The position numbers were made by a program, and so were the translations under genes. A DNA stretch of 64,000 nucleotides from Burkholderia sp. Bp9143 (GTDB lineage Bacteria; Pseudomonadota; Gammaproteobacteria; Burkholderiales; Burkholderiaceae). Positions 36,130 through 45,752 of the stretch are shown here, piece by piece. Numbering within the stretch: the stretch's first letter is position 1; every line of letters starts with the position of its first letter. Under the pieces are notes generated by a model that did not search any database, had not been told where the DNA came from, and was given only the letters and a program-made list of their open reading frames with translations. Location: contig NZ_QTPO01000039.1 of the NCBI RefSeq assembly GCF_003853645.1, forward strand, positions 19,496 to 83,495. The letters are read 5' to 3'.

Positions 36130-36163
36130 GTTACGTAACGTCGAAGCATTCGTAGCACGAATG
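36130..36163. promoter_or_regulatory. Palindromes upstream of the dihydroxyacetone kinase gene
   Basis: GTTACGTAAC (36130-36139) is a perfect 10-bp palindrome. CATTCGT-AGC-ACGAATG (36147-36163) is a perfect 7-bp inverted repeat. They lie 117-150 bp upstream of the kinase start, and about 190 bp before the divergent lipoprotein gene. Either gene could be controlled here. Confidence 0.5.
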
Positions 36164-36352
36164 TAACGATAACAGCACCGCTCATGGGCCCGAAGCGCAT
36201 CGATCGTGATCGCGGGCCGGCGGCGCGTACCCCGTGCGGATGCCGGCCTGGCGGCCGCGACGCCCGTTCGCCCGCACCATGGCATGGAAAATGCTGATTG
36301 TTCCCCGGTCCATATTCGAACATTCCATCGCCCGGACCGCGAGGAGACCATC

Positions 36353-37582
36353 ATGTATCGAACCCGCATGTTCACGTCCGCCGCGGTGCTGGCCGCCGCC
36401 GGCGCACTGACCGCCTGTGGCGGCAACGACGTCACCGCGCCGTCGAGCGTGGCCGCCAGTACCAGCGGCGCGACCGTCACCAGACCCGGTAACGTGACCG
36501 ACGGCGGCTGGGGGACCAGCGGTGCGCCCGGCACGAACGGCGCGATCAGCACGGCAGGCCAGCTCGCCATCGCCGTCGGCAATACCGTGGACGGCATGTC
36601 GCTGCCGGGACTCGGCAACAACGTGACGCGCAGCGCCGGCGACACGATTTCGAGCGTCAGCACGATCTCCCGCGCGGCGAGCAATGCGTTGAGCGACGGT
36701 CTCGGGCGGATCGGCTCGACGGCCGACCCGGTCGGCACGACGGTCGCCGGGCTCGGCGAGGTCGTTGCCACGACGGGCAATCCGGTCGCGGGTCTCGCGC
36801 AGACGGTCCGCGCGCTCGGCGCGGGGCCGCTGGCACCGCTCGCGCCGGTCACTACACCGATCGGCGCGGTGCTCGACACGGTGGCCGGCGGTCTCGGGGC
36901 GGCGGGCAGCACGGTCGGCTCGACGCTGTCGTCGGGCCCCGTGCAGCAGGTCACGCAACAGATCAGCTCGGTCGTCACGCCGCTCGTGCTCACGGCCGGC
37001 CGGACCACACAGCAGATCGGCGCGACGACGGGCCTCGGGCAACCGGTGGCGGGCCTGCTCGGGCAGGTCGGCGGCGCGGTGTCGACGGCGGGCTGGCTGC
37101 TGGGGATCCCGGCGCAGCCGGCCGTCGGCCCGGCGAGTGAGATCGTCGGCGCGGCAGGCGGGCTCGTCGGTGCGGTCGGTAACACCGTGACGAACGCGGG
37201 CGGACTCGTCAACTACAACGGCCCGAACGGCATCGCGCCGATTCCCGGTCTCATCGTGAGCCTCGCCGGTGCTTCGGTCACGACCGTGCAGAGCGGGCCG
37301 ACAAATGGCGCGCCGAGCGGGTCGGGCGGCGCGGGTCCGCTCGGCGGCTTGTTGTCGGGACTCGGCTCGACACCGCTCGGTTCGCTGACCGGCGCGCTCG
37401 GCGGCACGACCGGTGCCGGCGCGGGAAGCCCGCTGGCACCGGTGACGGGTCTCGTCTCGACAGTCACCGGGACGCTCGGCAGCGCGGCGGGCGGCACTGG
37501 ATCGAGCGCCGGTTCCGCGGCGAATCCGCTGGCATCGGTGACGTCGCTGCTTGGCGGCGTGCTCGGCGGCGTCGGGAAGTAG
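36353..37582 (+). CDS. Gly/Ala/Thr-rich surface lipoprotein (annotated elsewhere as collagen-like)
   Basis: A 409-residue protein with a lipobox LTAC (Cys22), then a long low-complexity body of short degenerate Gly-rich units (for example GLLGQVGGAV, GTLGSAAGGTGSSAG). Regular Gly-X-Y triplets are not evident, so a collagen helix is doubtful; it looks more like a flexible lipid-anchored surface or periplasmic protein. The start is supported by GAGGAG upstream. No obvious partner. The dihydroxyacetone kinase is divergent. Confidence 0.75.
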   Translation: MYRTRMFTSAAVLAAAGALTACGGNDVTAPSSVAASTSGATVTRPGNVTDGGWGTSGAPGTNGAISTAGQLAIAVGNTVDGMSLPGLGNNVTRSAGDTISSVSTISRAASNALSDGLGRIGSTADPVGTTVAGLGEVVATTGNPVAGLAQTVRALGAGPLAPLAPVTTPIGAVLDTVAGGLGAAGSTVGSTLSSGPVQQVTQQISSVVTPLVLTAGRTTQQIGATTGLGQPVAGLLGQVGGAVSTAGWLLGIPAQPAVGPASEIVGAAGGLVGAVGNTVTNAGGLVNYNGPNGIAPIPGLIVSLAGASVTTVQSGPTNGAPSGSGGAGPLGGLLSGLGSTPLGSLTGALGGTTGAGAGSPLAPVTGLVSTVTGTLGSAAGGTGSSAGSAANPLASVTSLLGGVLGGVGK

Positions 37583-37761
37583 TGATGCACCGAGCGGTGA
37601 GCGGCGGGGTGGTTCGCTGTCCGTTGGCCGCTGCTCGCCGTGGCGGCGCGGCGCTCCGCATCGGTTGCGTCGGCGGATGACGCAAGCGGGCCGCGGCGGG
37701 CCGGCGCGAGCGCTACCCGCGTCGCGAAAGCGCGGCGCTGCGTGTCGCCGCGCGCTTCCTC

Positions 37762-38190
37762 CTATCTGACCGCCGCGATCGCCTTCGCGCGAATCAGCCG
37801 CGCCCGCAGCACATTGCGGCTGATGCCGAGCAGTCGAGCGGCCTGGATCTGATTGCGGTGGCTGCAATCGAACGCGACGCGCATCACCGTGTCCTCGATA
37901 TGCTCGAACAGGTTCTCGTGCGCCTCGTCGAACAGCGCGCACAGCGCCAGTTCGAGCGCTTCCTGGCCGGGCGCACAGCTCGCCGCATCCCGCGCACCCG
38001 CGGCCATGACCGGCACGCATGACGAAGACAGGTTCGGGGCGGTGTCGTGCAGCGCATCGTGGTGGCTCACCAGCAGCGCGTGATGCATCACGTTCTCCAG
38101 TTCGCGGATATTGCCGGGCCACGAATGCGCTTCGAGCCGGCGCGCGGCGCGCGACAACGCGGCCAGCGTGTCCGACTGGTAGTTCACGAA
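37762..38190 (-). pseudogene. Sigma-54 activator remnant, SfnR-like C-terminal part
   Basis: Only the end of the AAA+ domain (RRLEAHSWPGNIRELENVMHHALLV) and the Fis-type HTH (NQIQAARLLGISRNVLRARLIRAKAIAA) remain, reading to a stop at 37762. The first two-thirds of the gene are missing. The neighbour on the other strand is an SfnG remnant, and in Burkholderia and Pseudomonas sfnR and sfnG are linked in dimethyl-sulfone use, which supports SfnR. Confidence 0.72.
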
Positions 38191-38656
38191 CGGCAATACG
38201 CCGGAGAACCTGAAGGCGCAGATCGACGACATCCGCGCGAAGGCCGCCGCGAACAACCATCGCGTACGGATCGGCGTCAACGCGTTCGTGATCGCGCGCG
38301 ACACCGAGGAAGAGGCGCGGGCCGCGCTCGACGACATCATCCGGCACGCGCATGTGGAAGCCGTGCATGCGTTCGGCGATGCGGTGAAGGAGGCCGGCCG
38401 CGCGTCGCCGGAAGGCGAGGGCAATTGGGCGAAATCCACGTTCGAGGATCTCGTGCAGTACAACGACGGCTTCCGGACGAACCTGATCGGCACGCCGCAA
38501 CAGATTGCCGAACGGATCGTCGCGTTGAAGGCGATCGGCGTCGATCTCGTGCTCGCCGGATTCCTGCATTTCATCGAGGAGGTCGAGTACTTCGGCCAGC
38601 GCGTGCTGCCGCTCGTGCGCGAGCTCGAAGCGCAGCGGCAGGCGATTGCGGCGTGA
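38185..38656 (+). pseudogene. SfnG-like flavin monooxygenase remnant (C-terminal part)
   Basis: The frame begins within a luciferase-like monooxygenase (GNTPENLKAQIDDIRAKAAANNHRVRIGVNAFVIARDTEEEARAALDDII) and runs to the usual end at 38656. The first half, including the FMN pocket, is absent. With the opposed sfnR remnant this marks a deletion that took both 5' ends. The flavin enzyme splits dimethyl sulfone in intact strains. Confidence 0.75.
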
Positions 38657-38820
38657 TGCGGACGAGTGCGCCGAACTGATTGCGCTCGCCAGCGACCGTG
38701 CGATCGTGTGAATGTGATGGCCGGCGATGCTTGTCGCCGGCCGTCAACGAGCGCTGCTTCGCGACGGGCGGCGGTGCGTACGGGTCGGTGCTTCACCCGT
38801 TCCGCGACCTGCAGTACGCA

Positions 38821-39468
38821 TCACGCGACGCCGGCCAATTTCGACGCCTCGACGAGCATCTGGACCCCGAGGCCGCCGAGCACCGCTCCCATCGCCCAGC
38901 GCTGCGCGAGAAGCAGTGCCGGACGCCCGTGAAGGAACTTCGCGATGCCGCTCGAGCAGATCGCGACCAGCCCGTTCGCCGATGCGAACGCCGCGATCAG
39001 CAATGAACCGAGAAAGAGCGACTGGCCGAACACGCTGCCTTGCCGGTAATCGATGAACTGCGGCAGCAGCGACACGAACAGCATCGCGAGCTTCGGATTC
39101 AGCACGCTCGTCGTCGCGCCCATCGCGAGCAGCCGCAGCGGCTGCTCGTTCGGCAGCGTCTTCACCTCGAACGGCGAACGGCCGCCGGGCCGCACCGCCT
39201 GCCAAGCGAGATAGAGCAGATACGCGGCGCCCACCACGCCGAGCACGGTGCCCGCGTACGGCACGCTCAGGAACAGCGTCGTGATCCCGAACGCGGCGCC
39301 GAACATGTAGAACAGATAGCCCACCATCACGCCCGCCAGTGAAATCAGCCCGGCGGTGCGCCCCTGCGCGATCGAGCGCGACATCACGTAGACCATGTTC
39401 GGCCCCGGCGTGACCGCGAGCATGCCGCCGATGACGAGAAAACCGTAGAGCGATCCGGACGTATGCAT
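38821..39468 (-). CDS. LysE-family exporter
   Basis: A 215-residue inner-membrane amino-acid exporter of the LysE/RhtB family, six helices. The N-terminal TPGPNMVYVMSRSIAQGRTAG and the SVLNPKLAMLFVSLLPQF motif (about residues 120-140) are diagnostic. Exports amino acids such as homoserine lactone or threonine; substrate unresolved. A plus-strand LysR gene is divergent 110 bp away and may regulate it. Confidence 0.9.
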   Translation of the reverse strand: MHTSGSLYGFLVIGGMLAVTPGPNMVYVMSRSIAQGRTAGLISLAGVMVGYLFYMFGAAFGITTLFLSVPYAGTVLGVVGAAYLLYLAWQAVRPGGRSPFEVKTLPNEQPLRLLAMGATTSVLNPKLAMLFVSLLPQFIDYRQGSVFGQSLFLGSLLIAAFASANGLVAICSSGIAKFLHGRPALLLAQRWAMGAVLGGLGVQMLVEASKLAGVA

Positions 39469-39577
39469 GTTTCCGCTTCCTGCAACGAGTGAGTGCTGAC
39501 GGGATTCATTGTCCGGCCATGGAGGTAGACAGTAAAACGGGATAAACTGAATCGATTAATCAGATTTTCTGAATGAC

Positions 39578-40426
39578 ATGAAGAAGCTCGATCTCGATGT
39601 GCTGGCGATGGTGGTGGCCGTCGCGGAGTCCGGCTCGTTCGCGCAGGGCGCGCAAGCGGTGCATCGGTCGCCGTCGGCCGTGAGCATGCAGATCAAGGCG
39701 CTCGAGGATGCGCTCGGCAAGCCGCTGTTCATCCGCGACACGCGCAACGTCACGGCCACCGACGACGGCCGCATGCTCGCCGAGTACGGCCGCCGGATGC
39801 TGGCGATGCGCGACGAGGCGTGGGCGTCGGTCGTGCGGCCGGAGATCCGCGGCCGCGTGACGATCGGCGTGCCCGACGACTACATCTCGTCGCTGCTGCC
39901 GCAGGTGCTCGGCAAGTTCGCCGCGATGCATCCGCGCGTCGAAGTGCGCGTGATCGGCCAGCCGAGCAGCGCGCTCGTGCCGATGCTGAAGGACAACACC
40001 GTCGACCTCGCGTGCCTCACGCGGATCAAGGGTGTGACCGGCGAACGGGTGCGGCTCGAGCCGATCGTGTGGACGGGCTCGGCGAAACGGAACGTGTGGG
40101 AAGAGCGGCCGCTGCCGGTCGCGTTGTTCGCGCACGGCAGCATGGCGCGCGATCATGCGATCAAGGCGCTGAAGCGGCAGAAGATTCCGTTCCGGATGTC
40201 GTATGAAAGCCCGAGCTTCCTCGGGCTGCTCAGCGTGGTCGAGGCCGGCCTCGCGGTGGCGCCGCTCGCGCGCTGCAGCATCCCCGCGCACCTCGTGCAG
40301 CTGTCGCCGAACGAAGGGTTGCCGTCGTTGGGCGAGATCGAGGTCGTGCTGGCGCGCAGCGCGCAGTCGGCGCGCCCGCCATGCGATTACCTCGCCGAAC
40401 AGATTCTCAACGAATGGCGCGCGTGA
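39578..40426 (+). CDS. LysR-family transcriptional regulator
   Basis: A 282-residue LysR regulator. HTH KLDLDVLAMVVAVAESGSFAQGAQAVHRSPSAVSMQIKALEDALGKPLFIRDTRNVTATDDG (2-62), then the effector domain (GRVTIGVPDDYISSLLPQVLGKFAAMHPRVEVRV). Divergent from the LysE exporter and its likely regulator. It converges with the next LysR gene. Confidence 0.88.
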   Translation: MKKLDLDVLAMVVAVAESGSFAQGAQAVHRSPSAVSMQIKALEDALGKPLFIRDTRNVTATDDGRMLAEYGRRMLAMRDEAWASVVRPEIRGRVTIGVPDDYISSLLPQVLGKFAAMHPRVEVRVIGQPSSALVPMLKDNTVDLACLTRIKGVTGERVRLEPIVWTGSAKRNVWEERPLPVALFAHGSMARDHAIKALKRQKIPFRMSYESPSFLGLLSVVEAGLAVAPLARCSIPAHLVQLSPNEGLPSLGEIEVVLARSAQSARPPCDYLAEQILNEWRA

Positions 40427-40450
40427 TCGCGCTGTCCGTCCGCCCGAACG

Positions 40451-41341
40451 TCAGCACGATTTCAACAGCCATTCCCGAAACGCCACCAGCGACGGCAGCG
40501 TGTCGTTTTCCGGCGGATACACGAGGTAGTAGCTGCGCTGGCTGGTGATCGCGTCGCCGATCGATACGAGCTCGTTGCGGCTCAGCTCGTCTTCAACCAG
40601 CACCTTCGGCACGAGGCCGATCCCCATCCCGGCCCGCACGGCCTGGATCAGGTGCGACGTCAGCTCGAAGCTGGGACCGATGCGCATCTCGCGGTGATCG
40701 AGCCCGAAATGCGAGAACCATTCGGCCCACGCGTGCTGATTGCTCGTCACGCCCAGGAGCGTCTGCCCGACCGCCCATGCCGGCGCACGCTGGCCGGCCT
40801 TGCGGCGCCCGGTTGCGTCGGGGCTCGCGATCGCGATCAGGAACTCGTTGTACAGCCGGTGCGCGTGCAGGCCGGGCCACTCGCCCGCGCCGACGGTGAT
40901 GGCCGCGTCGAGATCGTCGGTATGGAAGTCGATGCCGCCGATCCGCGAATGCAGGTGCACGGTCACGCCTGGATGCGCGGCATAGAAGTCGTGCAGATGT
41001 GGCAGCAGCCATTTCGAACCGAAGGTCGGCAAGGTCGCGAGCCGCAGCGTGCCGGCGCCGGCCTGATGCGACATCGCCTGCAGCGTCGCGCCGCGGATGC
41101 GCCCGAGCGCGCCGCTCAGCTCGGCGAAATAGCGCCGCCCGACTTCCGTCAGCTTCACGGAGCGGCCCTCGCGCCGGAACAGCGGCACGCCGAGCTGATC
41201 CTCGAGTGTCTGGACTTGGCGGCTGATCGCGCTCTGGCTCAACGACAGCTCGTCGGCCGCGCGCGTGTAGCTTTCGTGGCGCGCCGCGGCCTCGAACACC
41301 AGCAGCAGCGACATGGACGGGGTCAGGCGACGGTAATTCAT
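40451..41341 (-). CDS. LysR-family regulator, GcvA-like
   Basis: A 296-residue LysR with HTH PSMSLLLVFEAAARHESYTRAADELSLSQSAISRQVQTLEDQLGVPLFRREGRSVKLTEVG. Divergent from the large FAD/Fe-S dehydrogenase gene across 153 bp. The ATG lies inside one arm of a 17-bp inverted repeat (41339-41355), so occupancy or RNA structure there could control its own synthesis. Confidence 0.9.
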   Translation of the reverse strand: MNYRRLTPSMSLLLVFEAAARHESYTRAADELSLSQSAISRQVQTLEDQLGVPLFRREGRSVKLTEVGRRYFAELSGALGRIRGATLQAMSHQAGAGTLRLATLPTFGSKWLLPHLHDFYAAHPGVTVHLHSRIGGIDFHTDDLDAAITVGAGEWPGLHAHRLYNEFLIAIASPDATGRRKAGQRAPAWAVGQTLLGVTSNQHAWAEWFSHFGLDHREMRIGPSFELTSHLIQAVRAGMGIGLVPKVLVEDELSRNELVSIGDAITSQRSYYLVYPPENDTLPSLVAFREWLLKSC

Positions 41342-41444
41342 GAGTTTTATGCAAGTTTTGCCGGGGGAGAATTCGTTTGTTTCTCCCGGTGATTCGCAAG
41401 ATACTGGATTTCCGGGTTGCGTGGAATCTTGCTCAAAACTCATG
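41339..41444. promoter_or_regulatory. Nested inverted repeats in the divergent LysR/dehydrogenase promoter
   Basis: CATGAGTTTTATGCAAG (41339-41355) and CTTGCTCAAAACTCATG (41428-41444) are complementary at 15 of 17 positions. Inside them, CCGGGGGAGAA (41361-41371) faces TTCTCCCGG (41381-41389). The structure covers most of the intergenic DNA and includes the LysR start codon. Confidence 0.62.
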
Positions 41445-41494
41445 GTTATGACCGAGGCAGCGCACCGGCTCCACCCACATTGCGCTTTCATCCC

Positions 41495-44400
41495 ATGTCG
41501 ATCGCTCCGTTGCCCCGTCCCGCCCGCCCGCCCGAGGGCCGTTACCGCGACTTTCTCGCCGCCCTCCAGGCGGCCGGATTCGCCGGCGAAATCCGCGCGG
41601 ACCATGCGAACCGGACCGTGCAGGCGACCGACAACTCGATCTACCAGCGGCTGCCGCAGGCGGTGATCTGTCCCGCGCATGCGGATGACGTGCGGCTGCT
41701 TGCACGGCTGCTGGCCGAACCCGCGCACCGCGACGTCGCGGTGGCGGCGCGCGGCGGCGGCACCGGCACCAACGGGCAGTCGCTGACCGACGGCGTGGTC
41801 GTGGACCTGTCGCGCAACCTGAACCGGATCCTGGAAATCAACGCCGACGAGCGCTGGGTGCGCGTGCAGGCGGGCGTCGTCAAGGACCAGCTCAACGCCG
41901 CGCTGAAGCCGCATGGCCTGTTTTTCGCGCCGGAACTGTCGACGTCGAACCGCGCGACGGTCGGCGGGATGATCAACACCGACGCGAGCGGCCAGGGCAG
42001 CTGCACGTACGGCAAGACGCGCGACCACGTGCTCGCGCTCGACTTCGTGCTGATGGGCGGCGAGCCGCTGCACAGCGACGCGCTCGCGGACGACGAACTG
42101 GAACGCCGCTGCGCGCGGCAGGACCGGGTCGGCAAGGTCTATCGCACCGCGCGCGGGATCAGCGACGAAAAGGCCGCGCTGATCGACGCGAAGTTTCCGA
42201 AGCTCAATCGCTGCCTGACCGGCTACGATCTCGCGCACCTGCGCGAACCGGACGGCCGCTTCAACCTGAACAGCGTGTTGTGCGGCGCGGAGGGCTCGCT
42301 CGGCTTCGTCGTCGAGGCGAAGCTGAACGTGCTGCCGATCCCGAAGTATTCGGTGCTGGTCAACGTGCGCTACGCCGGCTTCATGGACGCGCTGCGCGAT
42401 GCGCGCGCGCTGCTCGAACTCAAGCCGCTGTCGATCGAGACGGTCGACTCGAAGGTGCTGATGCTCGCGATGAAGGATTTCGTGTGGAGCAGCGTGGCCG
42501 AGTATTTTCCGCAGGACGAAGCGCGTCCGACGCTCGGCATCAACCTGATCGAATTCAGCGGCGACGATGCGCAGGACGTCGATGCGCGCGTGCGCGCGTT
42601 CGTCGAGCACCTGCGGACCGACACGAGCGTCGAGCGATTGGGCCACACGCTCGCGACCGGCGACGATGCGGTGAAGCGCGTGTACGCGATGCGCAAGCGC
42701 GCGGTCGGCCTGCTCGGCAACGTGCAGGGCGAGGCGCGCCCGCAGCCGTTCGTCGAGGACACCGCGGTGCCGCCCGAGAACCTGGCCGCGTACATCGCCG
42801 AATTCCGCGCGCTGCTCGACGGCCACGGGCTGCAGTACGGGATGTTCGGCCATGTCGACGCGGGCGTGCTGCACGTGCGTCCGGCGCTCGACATGAAGGA
42901 TCCGAAGCAGGCCGCGCTGGTGCGGCCGGTGTCGGACGCGGTGGCCGAACTCACGCGGCGGCATGGTGGCCTTTTATGGGGAGAGCACGGCAAGGGCGTG
43001 CGCTCCGAATATGCGCCGGCGTTCTTCGGCGAGCTGTATCCGTCGCTGCAGCAGCTGAAAGCCGCGTTCGATCCGCACAACCAGTTCAACCCGGGCAAGA
43101 TCGCGACGCCGCCGGACAATACGCTGCGGCTGCTGAAGATCGACGAGGTGCCCACGCGCGGCGACCACGACCGGCAGATCGACGAGCGCGTGTGGCAGAG
43201 CTACGGCACCGCGATGCACTGCAACGGCAACGGCGCGTGCTACAACTTCGATCCGGACGACGCGATGTGCCCGTCGTGGAAGGCGACGCGCGAACGCGTG
43301 CAGTCGCCGAAGGGGCGCGCGTCGTTGATGCGCGAATGGTTGCGCCTGCAAGGACAGGCGGGCATCGACGTCGTCGCGGCGGCGCGCGCGCGGCAGCCGT
43401 TCATGAGCGGCTTCGTTACCCGCTGGCGCAACAGCCGCGCCGCGCGCACCGGCGAAGCCGACTTTTCGCACGAGGTGTACGACGCGATGGCCGGCTGCCT
43501 CGCGTGCAAGTCGTGCGCGGGGCAGTGCCCGGTCAAGGTCAACGTGCCCGAGTTCCGCTCGCGTTTTCTCGAGCTGTATCACCAGCGCTACCTGCGGCCG
43601 GCGCGCGACTACCTGATCGGTTCGCTCGAATTCACGATGCCGTGGATGGCGCGCGTGCCTGCGCTGTACAACGGGCTGATGCGTGCCGGCTGGGTGCGCA
43701 CGCTGCTCGAGCGGCACGTCGGCATGGTGGATAGTCCGCTCTTGAGCCGCTTCGATCTCGCGGCCGTGATCCGGCAATGGAACGTGCGACCGGCCGATCC
43801 CCAGGCGCTCGCCGCATTGATCGACGCGCAGCGCGCACGCAGCGTCGTCATCGTGCAGGACACGTTCACACGCTATTTCGACACCGAGCAACTGGCGACG
43901 CTGATCGAGCTGGCCGCGCGCATCGGCTTCCAGGTGTGGCTCGCGCCGCTCGCGCCGAACGGCAAGGCATTGCACGTGCAGGGCTTTCTTCGTGCGTTCG
44001 AGAAGGCCGCGATTCGCAACGCGACACAACTGGCCGCGCTCGCGCGCTCGGGTGTCGCGCTCGTCGGCCTCGATCCGGCGATGACGCTCACGTATCGGCA
44101 GGAATACCTGAAGGTGACGGGGCTCGCCGACGTGCCGAAGGTCGCGCTGCCGCAGGAGTGGCTGCTGGATGCGATGCCGGAGGCCGGGGCGGGCGTGGGC
44201 GACGTATCGGCAGCGTACCGGCTGTTGCCGCATTGCACCGAGAAGACCAACGCGCCGGACAGCGGCAAGCAGTGGGCGCAGGTGTTCGCGCGTCGCGGGC
44301 TGCGCCTGGCGGTTCAGGCGACCGGGTGCTGCGGGATGTCGGGAACCTACGGGCACGAGGCGCGCAACCTGCAAACGTCGAAGACGATCTATGCGCAATC

Positions 44401-44548
44401 ATGGGCCGCGCATGTCGATGCTCCGCAAGAGCAGGGCGAAGCGCTGGCGACCGGGTATTCGTGCCGCAGCCAGGTGAAGCGCATGTCCGCGCGGCGGGTG
44501 CGTCATCCGCTGCAGGCGCTGCTCGAGCATGTGCGTGTGGCGGGGTGA
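41495..44548 (+). CDS. FAD-linked D-2-hydroxyglutarate dehydrogenase-type protein with Fe-S domain (YdiJ family)
   Basis: A 1017-residue flavoprotein. Domains in order: FAD-binding PCMH domain (about 50-280, ARGGGTGTNGQS and ELSTSNRATVGGMINTDASG), FAD-oxidase C-terminal domain (to about 550, with FGHVDAGVLHVRP), a 4Fe-4S pair (CLACKSCAGQCPV near residue 670) and a CCG-containing domain (TGCCGMSGTYGHEARN near 945). Enzymes of this family oxidise D-2-hydroxyglutarate and related D-hydroxy acids and feed electrons to the respiratory chain. The start at 41495 follows the family. Divergent LysR is the probable regulator. Confidence 0.88.
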   Translation: MSIAPLPRPARPPEGRYRDFLAALQAAGFAGEIRADHANRTVQATDNSIYQRLPQAVICPAHADDVRLLARLLAEPAHRDVAVAARGGGTGTNGQSLTDGVVVDLSRNLNRILEINADERWVRVQAGVVKDQLNAALKPHGLFFAPELSTSNRATVGGMINTDASGQGSCTYGKTRDHVLALDFVLMGGEPLHSDALADDELERRCARQDRVGKVYRTARGISDEKAALIDAKFPKLNRCLTGYDLAHLREPDGRFNLNSVLCGAEGSLGFVVEAKLNVLPIPKYSVLVNVRYAGFMDALRDARALLELKPLSIETVDSKVLMLAMKDFVWSSVAEYFPQDEARPTLGINLIEFSGDDAQDVDARVRAFVEHLRTDTSVERLGHTLATGDDAVKRVYAMRKRAVGLLGNVQGEARPQPFVEDTAVPPENLAAYIAEFRALLDGHGLQYGMFGHVDAGVLHVRPALDMKDPKQAALVRPVSDAVAELTRRHGGLLWGEHGKGVRSEYAPAFFGELYPSLQQLKAAFDPHNQFNPGKIATPPDNTLRLLKIDEVPTRGDHDRQIDERVWQSYGTAMHCNGNGACYNFDPDDAMCPSWKATRERVQSPKGRASLMREWLRLQGQAGIDVVAAARARQPFMSGFVTRWRNSRAARTGEADFSHEVYDAMAGCLACKSCAGQCPVKVNVPEFRSRFLELYHQRYLRPARDYLIGSLEFTMPWMARVPALYNGLMRAGWVRTLLERHVGMVDSPLLSRFDLAAVIRQWNVRPADPQALAALIDAQRARSVVIVQDTFTRYFDTEQLATLIELAARIGFQVWLAPLAPNGKALHVQGFLRAFEKAAIRNATQLAALARSGVALVGLDPAMTLTYRQEYLKVTGLADVPKVALPQEWLLDAMPEAGAGVGDVSAAYRLLPHCTEKTNAPDSGKQWAQVFARRGLRLAVQATGCCGMSGTYGHEARNLQTSKTIYAQSWAAHVDAPQEQGEALATGYSCRSQVKRMSARRVRHPLQALLEHVRVAG

Positions 44549-44743
44549 CGCGCGATTGGCCCGACGCGGCGTGAGATGGCAGCGTCCGGCCTGTTGCGAT
44601 GGGAGCGCCAGCGCGATCACACCCGTCGTGCGCGCGATCGGGCCGATGGGGCCGAAAACGCTCGGCCAGCCGCTCGAGCCCATTTGCCCATTTCTCACTG
44701 AACGGCACGCATCGTGCGCAATGGCCGCCGCGCGCGATGCGCT

Positions 44744-45649
44744 TCACGTCCCGCACGCGTGAATCAGGAACTGCTGCAGCGCGGCGGCCGGCCCGCTCAG
44801 CTGCGCGCCTTTCGCCCAGATCATGCCGGCGTCCATTTGCGGCACGGTGTCCAGAATCGGCCGCGCTTCGATCCGCTTGCCTTCGAGCGACCACGGCCGG
44901 AACACCATGTCGGACAGCACGGTGACGCCGAAGCCGTGCGCCACCAGTCCGCGCAGCGCCTCCATCGAGCTGGTGCGAAACGCGATGTTCGGCGTGATCC
45001 CTTTCTTTTTCCAGTAGCGCAGCGTCGACTGCTCGCCCTCGTCCACCGTGATCAGGATGTACGGATGCGCGGCGATGTCCTTCAGCGACGGCGCGTCTAG
45101 CTGCGCGAGCGGATGCGTCGGCGCGACCCACAGCTGCCGCCGCGAGCGGATCAACACCTGGCTGCCGAACCGGCTCAGCTTGTCGACGTTCGACAGCAGC
45201 ACCACGCCGATGTCGACGTCGCCGTCGAGGACCGCCCGTTCGCTATCGGCCCGCTCCATGTCGCGCAGGTCGAACTCGATGAACGGATAGGTCGCGCGGA
45301 AGCGGGCGAGCAGTTCCGGCAGGAAATAGCCGAGCACCGTGTAGGACGCGGCGATGCGCACGGTGCCGCGCATGTCGTGCGAGCGGAACGGCGGCTTGTG
45401 CACGGCATCGCGCGCGGCGTCGAGCACGCGGCGCGCATGGTTGTAGAAGTCCTGGCCGTCGGGTGTGAGCGCGACGCCCTGCGGCAACCGCTCGAAGAGC
45501 CGTGTGCCGAGACCGTGTTCGAGCGCCAGCACCGCATTGGTGATCGCCGATTGGGACACATGTTCGTTCGCCGCCGCCATCGAAAACTGGCCGGTCCGGG
45601 CGGCCGCCGCGAAGTAGCGCAACTGCCGGAGCGTGAGATCGAATGCCAT
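44744..45649 (-). CDS. LysR-family transcriptional regulator
   Basis: A 301-residue LysR regulator: HTH LTLRQLRYFAAAARTGQFSMAAANEHVSQSAITNAVLALEHGLGTRLFERL, effector domain from about residue 90. Divergent from the indolepyruvate oxidoreductase with 103 bp between starts. Near-direct repeats there (GGATACCAGGATTG and CGATACCAATTCGG at about 45659-45695) may be its sites. Confidence 0.88.
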   Translation of the reverse strand: MAFDLTLRQLRYFAAAARTGQFSMAAANEHVSQSAITNAVLALEHGLGTRLFERLPQGVALTPDGQDFYNHARRVLDAARDAVHKPPFRSHDMRGTVRIAASYTVLGYFLPELLARFRATYPFIEFDLRDMERADSERAVLDGDVDIGVVLLSNVDKLSRFGSQVLIRSRRQLWVAPTHPLAQLDAPSLKDIAAHPYILITVDEGEQSTLRYWKKKGITPNIAFRTSSMEALRGLVAHGFGVTVLSDMVFRPWSLEGKRIEARPILDTVPQMDAGMIWAKGAQLSGPAAALQQFLIHACGT

Positions 45650-45752
45650 CTGATTTTCGGATACCAGGATTGCCTATTTGTGATTTTACGATACCAATTC
45701 GGCTTCCTATACTGCGCTGAAAAATCACGATTCCCCCGGAGACAGCCCTGCC

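Noticed and set aside
36353..37582. Collagen triple-helix region
   Set aside because: Regular Gly-X-Y triplets are not present; the body is only Gly-rich.
36182..38569. A 795-codon frame on the minus strand
   Set aside because: Antisense shadow of the Gly-rich lipoprotein gene, rich in Arg/Ala with no domain.
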